In this document: in pieces, positions 1 to 5,523 of the stretch
Layout: each line of letters begins with the position of its first letter
Position numbering within the stretch: position 1 is the first letter of the stretch
DNA from: an uncultured Collinsella sp.
Lineage (GTDB): Bacteria; Actinomycetota; Coriobacteriia; Coriobacteriales; Coriobacteriaceae
Direction of reading: 5' to 3'
Assembly: GCA_900555355.1 (NCBI GenBank)
Contig: USKV01000114.1
Span: 1 to 5,523, forward strand
Length of the DNA stretch: 5,523 nucleotides
Made by a program: the position numbers and the translations under genes
Notes under the pieces: model-generated
Databases searched by the model: none
What the model was told of the DNA's origin: nothing
Seen by the model: only the letters and a program-made list of their open reading frames with translations

Positions 1-116
1 TCATCCTCGATATCCATCACGTCGAGCATGGCGGTCGGAAAGCCCACGCCCGCCGCACTCCCCGCGCGATCGAGCAGACTCTCGCGCAGCTGGTCTACAT
101 CAACATCGATCTTCAT
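1..116 (-). CDS. Hypothetical protein, 5' end only (runs off the left edge)
   Basis: This is the first 38 complete codons of a minus-strand gene whose 3' end lies outside the window. The protein begins MKIDVDVDQLRESLLDRAG and continues with a short Gly/Ala-rich stretch, a hydrophobic segment with two methionines, and an acidic run at the edge of the window. The ATG (complement of 114-116) is preceded by an AGGAG ribosome binding site on the minus strand at the usual distance, which supports the start. The reading frame stays open to the edge. I do not recognise a family. No signal peptide or membrane segment is visible in this part. The gene is divergent from the pyrophosphohydrolase gene and its GC-rich codon use is more like serC/serA than like the neighbouring cassette. 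It is therefore probably resident chromosome. Confidence 0.72.
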   Translation of the reverse strand, partial: MKIDVDVDQLRESLLDRAGSAAGVGFPTAMLDVMDIED

Positions 117-192
117 GGTGAAACTCCTACTGGACAATCGCGACCGCATGAGTCGCACGCCCAAATGATGTGCAATAAATCCCAGATACGGC

Positions 193-198
193 CATAAT
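193..198 (+). promoter_or_regulatory. Possible -10 element for the pyrophosphohydrolase-helicase unit
   Basis: CATAAT lies about 30 bases upstream of the start codon at 230, in an A/T-rich patch. It is a good match to a housekeeping -10 box. No convincing -35 is present; the bases around 169-174 (TGTGCA) are only a weak match. This spacer (117-229) separates two divergent genes, so it must also hold the promoter of the minus-strand gene, which I cannot place with confidence. Confidence 0.3.
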
Positions 199-229
199 AA
201 AACAAAGAACATCAGGGAGGTTGCGGACG

Positions 230-586
230 ATGGATAAGCTCGATGCCATGACGAAACAAGTCAGGGACTTTTGTGATGCACGCGACTGGCGCAAATATCA
301 CACACCAAAAGAGCTTGCCATCGGCATGGCAACTGAGTCCTCCGAGCTCCTTCAGCTCTTTCGTTTTATGAGCAACGATCGCATTGCAGAAATGTTCGAA
401 GACACCGAGCAACGCCAAGTCATCGAAGACGAAATTGCTGACACACTTCTTTTCCTCCTGCGTTTTGTCGACCTCAACGGAATCGATCTCCCAGCTGCAC
501 TATCGTCCAAACTCATACGCAATGGCGAGCGCTACCCCATCAACGCATCATCAGACGAATACAGAAAGGCGGGCCACCGTGAGTAA
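230..586 (+). CDS. MazG-like nucleotide pyrophosphohydrolase (118 aa)
   Basis: Small all-alpha NTP pyrophosphohydrolase of the MazG / RS21-C6 (dCTPase-like) type. Members hydrolyse (d)NTPs to the monophosphate and pyrophosphate in the cytoplasm. The metal-binding signature is visible: E36-x-x-E39 in one helix and E68-x-x-D71 in the next. The C-terminal K94...N98-G-E-R101-Y-P follows, as in this group. The length, just over 100 residues, is that of a single-domain enzyme and not the two-domain housekeeping MazG of enterobacteria. I chose ATG 230 because GGGAGG at 215-220 ends 9 bases upstream. A TTG at 221 would touch that site and is unlikely. The stop overlaps the GTG start of the downstream helicase gene by 8 bases, so the two should be co-translated. 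The substrate cannot be read from sequence; house-cleaning of damaged nucleotides and nucleotide depletion during infection are both possible. Confidence 0.9.
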   Translation: MDKLDAMTKQVRDFCDARDWRKYHTPKELAIGMATESSELLQLFRFMSNDRIAEMFEDTEQRQVIEDEIADTLLFLLRFVDLNGIDLPAALSSKLIRNGERYPINASSDEYRKAGHRE

Positions 587-2321
587 TGAGTTCGCCCTTC
601 GGCAATACACACTTCCCCTACCCAAGCCATTCGAGGCAAGCGAATCACTGCAAGACTTTGGCACGCCAGAGCCCGGCGCTCATCATGACGAAAGCTGGCC
701 TGTTCTCTACATCCTGACCAACAGTCAAAAGAAGACAGCATACATTGGCCAAACAACCAACTATCAACGTCGCATGAAGCAACACGCCGCAAACGCGGAC
801 AAGGATTTCGATCGAACACTACTGATCGACAACCCAACTTTCAATCAGTCAGCGACATTTGAGTTTGAAAACAGACTCATCGAACTGTTCTGCGCCGACG
901 AAAAATACCAGGTAACCAATGGCAACAACGGCTATGCCCAATTCGATTACTTTGAGCGGCCTCAATATCGTCAGAAGTTCCGAACGCTGTGGACAAAACT
1001 GCGCGAAGAAAACTATGCGATTCACCCCATCGAAGAACTCGAGAACACTGACCTGTTTAAATTCTCGCCCTTCAAAACGCTCACACCCGATCAATACGAA
1101 ACGATTGAGACGATTTACAAGCGTCTCGAGCAGGAACATAAAGACGTTGAGCACGGCGGCCCCAAGAAGGAACGCGTAACCGTCGTAAACGGCGCGCCGG
1201 GAACAGGCAAAACAATCCTCGCCATCAGCCTCATGTTCAAAATCAAAAACGAACCCAAACTATCCGGTTTGCGGGTCGGTTTCGTGACCCCCATGGAGTC
1301 TCTGGGCAAGACGCTCAAAAAGCTCACGCACTTCCTTCCCGGGTTAAAGCCCGGCGACATTTTGAGCCCCAGCGATGTAACCAAGAATGATCGATATGAC
1401 ATTTTGCTTGTCGACGAGGCACACCGACTGGGAAACTGCTTGACCGTCGGCGCCGGCATCGGGGCTTTTTACAATACCTGCGATCGCCTCGGCCTTCCGC
1501 GCTCGAGCAACCAGGTTGACTGGATATTCACATGCTGTGACAAGGCGTACCTGTTCTACGACCCCAAACAGCAGGTTCGTGCATCCGGACTTAATCGGGA
1601 CGGCCTTGAGCAGCGACTCAATCAGCTCGAAGAAGCGGGCATTGAAACTGAAGAGTTCGGCCTAAGCACACAAATGCGCGTGCGCGGTGGTGACGAATAC
1701 CTCGATTTTGTCTACGACTTACTCGACAACAAGGCGTACATGCACACCGGCATGAAGTTCAAAGAACTCTTTTCATCGGAGCCTTACGATTCGCGGGCCG
1801 GGGATCCGGACAGCGATATCCCCAGATACCAGTTTGGAATCGTCAACCGATTTGAGGATTTCTGTTCTCTGCAGCAAGCCAAGGAAGAAGAAGTTGGCCT
1901 ATCCCGTATGACGGCAGGCTTTGCGTGGAAGTGGCAAACGAAGAAATACAAAGACGCGTTCGATATCATCATCGAGGACATCCCTAAACGTTGGAACTCG
2001 AGCCAAAAGGATTGGGTTAACTCCGCCAACGCCGTAAACGAAGTCGGATGTATCCACACGGTGCAGGGCTACGACCTCAACTACGGCTTCGTAATTCTGG
2101 GACCAGACATTTATTACGACACCGATATAGGAGCCGTCTGCGTTAACAAAGCGAACTTCAAAGATGCCGTCGCAAAGAAAAAGGCGAGCGACGATGACCT
2201 GCGAAAGATCATCGTCAACGCCTACTACGTTCTCATGACGCGCGATATGCTGGGAACGTATCTCTATGTGTGCGACCCCGCTCTAAAGGAGTATTTGTCA
2301 CGGTATATCCCGGTGATTTAG
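579..2321 (+). CDS. GIY-YIG nuclease fused to Schlafen-like DUF2075 ATPase/helicase (580 aa)
   Basis: Two-domain nucleic-acid enzyme. Residues about 40-120 are a GIY-YIG nuclease domain: LYI (43-45), Y55-I-G57, R64/R65, H69, the likely metal-binding E97, and an N-G-N-N-G motif at 114-118. Residues about 165-575 match the DUF2075 / Schlafen group-3 P-loop helicase domain. The Walker A is GAPGTGKT (205-212) and the Walker B is LLVDEAH (276-282). A sensor-like YDPKQQ lies at 328-332, and STQMRVRGG at 363-371. A motif V-like HTVQGYDLNYGFVILG sits at 493-508, and the motif VI-like LMTRD at 552-556. The GTG at 579 is preferred: AAAGG at 565-569 gives 9-base spacing, and longer in-frame extensions would lie inside the upstream gene. 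There is no signal peptide or membrane segment, so it should be cytoplasmic. Such fusions are often found in accessory and defence-like settings; a role against invading DNA or RNA is inference. Codon use is more A/T-rich than in serC/serA. Confidence 0.93.
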   Translation: MSNEFALRQYTLPLPKPFEASESLQDFGTPEPGAHHDESWPVLYILTNSQKKTAYIGQTTNYQRRMKQHAANADKDFDRTLLIDNPTFNQSATFEFENRLIELFCADEKYQVTNGNNGYAQFDYFERPQYRQKFRTLWTKLREENYAIHPIEELENTDLFKFSPFKTLTPDQYETIETIYKRLEQEHKDVEHGGPKKERVTVVNGAPGTGKTILAISLMFKIKNEPKLSGLRVGFVTPMESLGKTLKKLTHFLPGLKPGDILSPSDVTKNDRYDILLVDEAHRLGNCLTVGAGIGAFYNTCDRLGLPRSSNQVDWIFTCCDKAYLFYDPKQQVRASGLNRDGLEQRLNQLEEAGIETEEFGLSTQMRVRGGDEYLDFVYDLLDNKAYMHTGMKFKELFSSEPYDSRAGDPDSDIPRYQFGIVNRFEDFCSLQQAKEEEVGLSRMTAGFAWKWQTKKYKDAFDIIIEDIPKRWNSSQKDWVNSANAVNEVGCIHTVQGYDLNYGFVILGPDIYYDTDIGAVCVNKANFKDAVAKKKASDDDLRKIIVNAYYVLMTRDMLGTYLYVCDPALKEYLSRYIPVI

Positions 2322-2368
2322 ACGCAGGACAAACGTCGCAAATCGAAGGCATTGCTCAAACGTTAAAC

Positions 2369-2391
2369 ACACGAACATATTTTCGTGTTTT
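2369..2391 (+). terminator. Weak hairpin with short T-run after the helicase gene
   Basis: Arms ACACGAA (2369-2375) and TTCGTGT (2382-2388) form a 7-bp stem with a 6-base loop, followed by only three further T residues (2389-2391), or four counting the last base of the stem. It sits 47 bases after the helicase stop codon and just before the next predicted promoter. It may be a weak intrinsic terminator. An operator palindrome is the alternative. Confidence 0.35.
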
Positions 2392-2395
2392 ATAC

Positions 2396-2425
2396 TTGAG
2401 CTAGACAACCACAGCATGGTATAAA
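2396..2425 (+). promoter_or_regulatory. Predicted housekeeping-type promoter for the small RNA/60-aa ORF
   Basis: TTGAGC (2396-2401) and TATAAA (2420-2425) are separated by 18 bases, a good sigma-70/SigA-type match. Transcription would start near 2429-2433. It would first produce a short hairpin segment and then meet a strong terminator before the 60-residue ORF. The promoter separates expression of this segment from the upstream nuclease-helicase unit. Confidence 0.5.
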
Positions 2426-2428
2426 AGA

Positions 2429-2491
2429 GCTGCGTTCCGTTATGGAGGGCAGTCAAGGGCCGGGGGATCCCCCCCCGGCATTTTCTTTTTT
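2429..2491 (+). ncRNA. Candidate short structured RNA or attenuator leader (two hairpins)
   Basis: Between the predicted promoter and the 60-aa ORF there is room for a transcript of about 60 bases with two successive hairpins. The first spans 2429-2453: CTGC (2430-2433) pairs with GCAG (2449-2452), there is one G-G mismatch, and an inner TTCC/GGAG stem closes a GTTAT loop. The second is the intrinsic terminator at 2459-2491. I see no alternative pairing that would clearly act as an antiterminator. It may be a stand-alone small RNA, or a leader that lets only part of transcription through to the ORF. It matches no riboswitch class I can recognise. Confidence 0.35.
2459..2491 (+). terminator. 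Strong intrinsic terminator ahead of the 60-aa ORF
   Basis: GCCGGGGG (2459-2466) pairs with CCCCCGGC (2472-2479), giving an 8-bp all-GC stem with a 5-base loop. A T-rich run (2481-2491, one C interruption) follows directly. It lies upstream of the next start codon (2505), an attenuator-like position, and could also terminate read-through from the upstream cassette. Confidence 0.8.
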
Positions 2492-2504
2492 GAAAGGCTG
2501 TTTC

Positions 2505-2687
2505 ATGAACGAACCGCCCGCATTCCCCGACAAATCAAGGCGCCGCCCAGAAAAGAGCAACTCAAGCGACGAGCGGGCACGAGTCCAGCAATCCATCGCC
2601 CGCGGCTACGATGACCTCGTAAACGACCGAGTGCGTCCTTGGAAGCAAGCAAAAGCCGAGGCAGATCGGATACGAGCCATCAGATAA
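2505..2687 (+). CDS. Small charged protein with antitoxin-like C-terminus (60 aa)
   Basis: The start at ATG 2505 is supported by a GAAAGG ribosome binding site (2492-2497), 7 bases upstream and just past the terminator T-run. An in-frame ATG at 2442 would read through the terminator stem and has no good ribosome binding site, so I rejected it. Residues 1-22 are Pro/Arg/Lys/Ser-rich and probably disordered. Residues 23-60 look helical. The segment RVQQSIARGYDDL followed by RVRPWKQAKAEADRIR resembles the C-terminal toxin-binding tail of ParD/RelB-type antitoxins. There is no room for a ribbon-helix-helix DNA-binding domain, and no toxin gene is adjacent. It could be a degenerate or orphan antitoxin, or a protein of another function. 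The resemblance is from memory of the family pattern, not from a search. Confidence 0.55.
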   Translation: MNEPPAFPDKSRRRPEKSNSSDERARVQQSIARGYDDLVNDRVRPWKQAKAEADRIRAIR

Positions 2688-2772
2688 GGCCCCTCCCCCA
2701 TGTAACCATCCTGTAAATCATAGCGGCGCAGTCGAGTTTTACCGTGATGCGGTCGCGCCTGGCGCTCCACTG

Positions 2773-2781
2773 TGCTAAAGT
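2773..2781 (+). promoter_or_regulatory. Possible extended -10 promoter for serC-serA
   Basis: TGCTAAAGT (TG, one base, then TAAAGT) lies about 38 bases upstream of the serC ATG and fits an extended -10 element. No good -35 is visible at 16-18 bases upstream, which is tolerable for the extended type. The rest of the spacer 2688-2772 shows no clear terminator for the 60-aa ORF and no T-box or other recognisable leader. Confidence 0.4.
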
Positions 2782-2819
2782 ATCCCGAACGTTCAAACGA
2801 CTACGAGGGAGACTAGAAG

Positions 2820-3943
<1,124 letters not shown>

Positions 3944-3944
<1 letters not shown>

Positions 3945-3960
3945 CCCGCAACACGCGGGC
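3944..3960 (+). other. GC hairpin at the serC stop codon
   Basis: GCCCGC (3944-3949) and GCGGGC (3955-3960) form a 6-bp GC stem with a 5-base loop, and the first base of the stem is the last base of the serC TAG. No T-run follows, so it is not an intrinsic terminator. It could stabilise the upstream message end or tune serC-to-serA expression within one transcript. Confidence 0.5.
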
Positions 3961-4016
3961 CGACCAGCCACCTCAGATCACCCTGCTTAGATCAAAACCT
4001 GCTAAGGAGTTTTTCC

Positions 4017-5180
4017 ATGCGTAAGATTAAGACCATCGACGACATCACTAAAGACGGCAAAGTCGAGTTTGGCGAGGGCTACGAATTTGTGAGCACCGCC
4101 GAAGAGGCCGACGCGATCCTGATGCGCTCGACCGACCTGCACGGCTACGGGCTGCCCAAGGGCATCCGCGCCATCGCCCGCTGCGGCGCCGGCGTCAACA
4201 ACATCCCCATCGAGGAGTACGCCAAGAAAGGCGTCGTCGTCTTTAACTCCCCCGGCGCCAACAGCAACGCCGTCAAGGAGCTCGTCCTGGGCATGCTGGT
4301 GCTCTCGAGCCGCGGCGTGGTGCAATCGATGAACTGGGTGCGCGACAACGCCGACGACCCCGAGATCCAGGTCGATGCCGAGAAAGCCAAAAAGGCCTTT
4401 GTGGGCCGCGAGCTCAAGGGCAAGCGCATCGGCGTCATCGGTCTGGGCAACGTAGGCTCCAAGGTCGCCAACGCCTGCGTCGACCTGGGCATGGACGTCT
4501 ACGGCTACGATCCGTTCATTTCCGTCGAGCACGCATGGGTGCTGAGCCGCGAGGTGCAGCGCGTGGGCACGCTCGAGGATCTCTGCCGCAGCTGCGACTA
4601 CCTCACCGTGCACGTGCCCAGCAAGGCAGACACCATCGGCATGATCAGCACCGAGCAGATTAACCTGCTGGCACCCGACGCCGTACTCATCAACTACGCG
4701 CGCGAAACCATCATTGACGAGGACGCCGTCGACGCCGCCCTGCGCGAGGGCAAGCTGAGCTGGTTTAGCTGCGACTTCGCCACGCCCAAGACCGTCAAGA
4801 TGCCCAACACGTTTATTACCACGCACTCGGGCGCCGGCACTGGCGAGGCCGAGGCCAACTGCGCTGATATGGCCATCAGCGAGCTCAAGGATTACCTGGA
4901 GAACGGCAACATCGCGCACAGCGTCAACTACCCCGCCTGCAGAATGGGCAAGGCGCGCGCCGCGAGCCGCATCGCCTGCCTGCACGCCAACGTGCCCAAC
5001 ATGATCGGCCAGATCACGGCCATCCTGGCCAAGGACAACGCCAACGTGCAGCGTATGACCAACGAGTCCGCCGGAGAGAACGCCTACACCATGTTCGACA
5101 CCGACGAGCACCTGGACGGCAGCACCATCGAGGCGCTCAAGCAGATTCCGTCGATGTATCGCGTGCGCGTGATCAAATAG
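4017..5180 (+). CDS. serA: D-3-phosphoglycerate dehydrogenase, ACT-domain form (387 aa)
   Basis: NAD-dependent 2-hydroxyacid dehydrogenase. It oxidises 3-phosphoglycerate to 3-phosphohydroxypyruvate, the first step of serine synthesis. The N-terminal substrate-domain motif CGAGVNNIP lies at 56-64. The Rossmann fold follows with GLGNVG (142-147) and the NAD-ribose-binding D165 in GYDPF. The catalytic Arg is R229 in NYARE and the catalytic His is H270 in TTHSGAG. From about 317 the C-terminus is an ACT domain (HANVPNMIGQITAILA), the usual serine feedback site. It has no ASB domain and resembles the short form of Firmicutes and Coriobacteria. The usual catalytic Glu after the DVF/DFP motif is not evident here: the protein reads CDFATPK (252-258). 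TAAGGAG at 4003-4009, 7 bases before the ATG, supports the start. It is probably co-transcribed with serC. Confidence 0.96.
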   Translation: MRKIKTIDDITKDGKVEFGEGYEFVSTAEEADAILMRSTDLHGYGLPKGIRAIARCGAGVNNIPIEEYAKKGVVVFNSPGANSNAVKELVLGMLVLSSRGVVQSMNWVRDNADDPEIQVDAEKAKKAFVGRELKGKRIGVIGLGNVGSKVANACVDLGMDVYGYDPFISVEHAWVLSREVQRVGTLEDLCRSCDYLTVHVPSKADTIGMISTEQINLLAPDAVLINYARETIIDEDAVDAALREGKLSWFSCDFATPKTVKMPNTFITTHSGAGTGEAEANCADMAISELKDYLENGNIAHSVNYPACRMGKARAASRIACLHANVPNMIGQITAILAKDNANVQRMTNESAGENAYTMFDTDEHLDGSTIEALKQIPSMYRVRVIK

Positions 5181-5193
5181 CGCCGGCTGATCT

Positions 5194-5224
5194 GACGGGC
5201 AGTTCCCCATGTGGCCTGCCCGTC
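5194..5224 (+). other. Long hairpin just after serA
   Basis: GACGGGCAG (5194-5202) pairs perfectly with CTGCCCGTC (5216-5224) around a 13-base loop. No T-run follows. It precedes the true terminator by about 20 bases and may act as a 3'-end RNA-stabilising structure. It is too GC-rich to fold any other way easily. Confidence 0.5.
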
Positions 5225-5242
5225 GCTGACATTGAATGCCCG

Positions 5243-5279
5243 CGGGGGCGCCTTTCGCACGAGAGGCGTCCCCGTTTTT
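5243..5279 (+). terminator. Intrinsic terminator of the serC-serA transcript
   Basis: The arm 5243-5256 pairs with 5261-5274 (14 positions, two of them G-T wobbles) around a GCAC loop, and TTTTT (5275-5279) follows directly. This is a textbook terminator about 60 bases after the serA stop. There is no A-run on the other side, so it works on the plus strand only. Confidence 0.9.
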
Positions 5280-5318
5280 GTGAGCCCTCCATTAAATGCA
5301 CCGAGCCGCTTCTTGGCA

Positions 5319-5324
5319 TACAAT
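5319..5324 (+). promoter_or_regulatory. Possible -10 element for the M20 peptidase gene
   Basis: TACAAT lies 33 bases before the ATG at 5358, in an A/T-richer stretch after the serA terminator. No good -35 is found at the correct distance. A promoter is expected here because the strong terminator isolates this gene from serC-serA. Confidence 0.35.
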
Positions 5325-5357
5325 CTGTATGTTGACCTAACTATCTGTGAGGTGCCT

Positions 5358-5523
5358 ATGGTTGATACAGATTTTGCTTGGCGGCTTACGCAAGGGCTCG
5401 TGCGGATCGACAGTTCCGACCCAGGTGCGTATGAGGGCGAGATTGAACGCCATATCAAAGCGTTGGTTGAGGAACAGTTGGCGCAGCTGAGCCATCCGGT
5501 ACTCGATGCCGTGCAGATTGCAG
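5358..5523 (+). CDS. M20-family metallopeptidase/deacylase, N-terminus only
   Basis: The first 55 codons of a gene that runs off the right edge. The segment LVRIDSSDPGAYEGEI (14-29) is the characteristic N-terminal helix and loop of M20/ArgE/DapE-type zinc hydrolases, which cleave N-acyl amino acids or small peptides in the cytoplasm. The metal ligands lie further downstream and are not in the window, so neither activity nor substrate (acetylornithine, succinyl-diaminopimelate, a dipeptide) can be assigned. The ATG at 5358 has a short GAGG ribosome binding site (5349-5352) 5 bases upstream. It is separated from serA by a strong terminator, so it is probably an independent transcript. Confidence 0.78.
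   Translation, partial: MVDTDFAWRLTQGLVRIDSSDPGAYEGEIERHIKALVEEQLAQLSHPVLDAVQIA

Noticed and set aside
140..156. Short inverted repeat GCGAC/GTCGC in the divergent spacer
   Set aside because: Five-base arms are expected by chance in this composition, and it lies over no clear promoter element, so I do not call an operator.
384..578. In-frame extension of the helicase gene to an ATG inside the pyrophosphohydrolase gene
   Set aside because: The extra 65 residues are Ser/Thr-rich and unlike any domain, lie entirely within another coding gene, and the GTG at 579 has a better placed ribosome binding site.
2442..2504. Upstream in-frame ATG extending the 60-aa ORF
   Set aside because: It would code through the terminator stem and T-run and lacks a convincing ribosome binding site; ATG 2505 has one.
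117..2819. Attachment sites, IS ends or a CRISPR array bounding the low-GC cassette
   Set aside because: I looked for direct or inverted repeats at the edges and for spaced repeats and found none that I could support by eye.
4002..5210. Long open frame (402 codons) on the minus strand across serA
   Set aside because: It is a mirror of serA codon bias, rich in Val, His, Ala and Gly with no recognisable motif. The serA reading has all family motifs.

Overview
The window looks like a chromosomal segment of a GC-rich Gram-positive bacterium. My best guess is an actinobacterium of the class Coriobacteriia (Collinsella-like). The guess rests on the GC-rich codon use of the serine genes, the strong purine-rich ribosome binding sites, the short ACT-containing SerA and the style of the M20 peptidase N-terminus. 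It is inference and could not be tested by database search here.

Layout. Positions 1-116 hold the 5' end of a minus-strand gene of unknown function. A roughly 110-base divergent spacer follows. Next comes a two-gene plus-strand unit (230-2321): a small all-alpha MazG-like nucleotide pyrophosphohydrolase, then a 580-residue protein joining a GIY-YIG nuclease domain to a Schlafen-like/DUF2075 P-loop ATPase-helicase domain. The second gene starts at a GTG that overlaps the stop of the first by 8 bases, so the two are probably translationally coupled. A short regulatory block (about 2369-2504) follows, with a weak hairpin, a recognisable promoter, a small two-hairpin RNA segment and a strong intrinsic terminator. 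It leads into a 60-residue charged ORF whose C-terminal half resembles the tail of type II antitoxins. Then come serC (2820-3944) and serA (4017-5180), a classical serine biosynthesis pair that ends at a strong intrinsic terminator (5243-5279). The window closes with the first 55 codons of an M20-family metallopeptidase.

How the parts fit. SerA oxidises 3-phosphoglycerate and SerC transaminates the product to phosphoserine; their order, spacing and shared terminator suggest one transcript. The segment from about 230 to 2687 is visibly poorer in G+C than serC/serA (27-30 G+C per 60 bases in sampled lines, against 35-40). It carries accessory-type functions (nucleotide pyrophosphatase, nuclease-helicase, antitoxin-like protein). 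It reads as a small acquired cassette, plausibly an anti-phage or anti-plasmid module, inserted upstream of a housekeeping operon. No integrase, transposase, tRNA, CRISPR array or clear attachment repeat is visible in the window.
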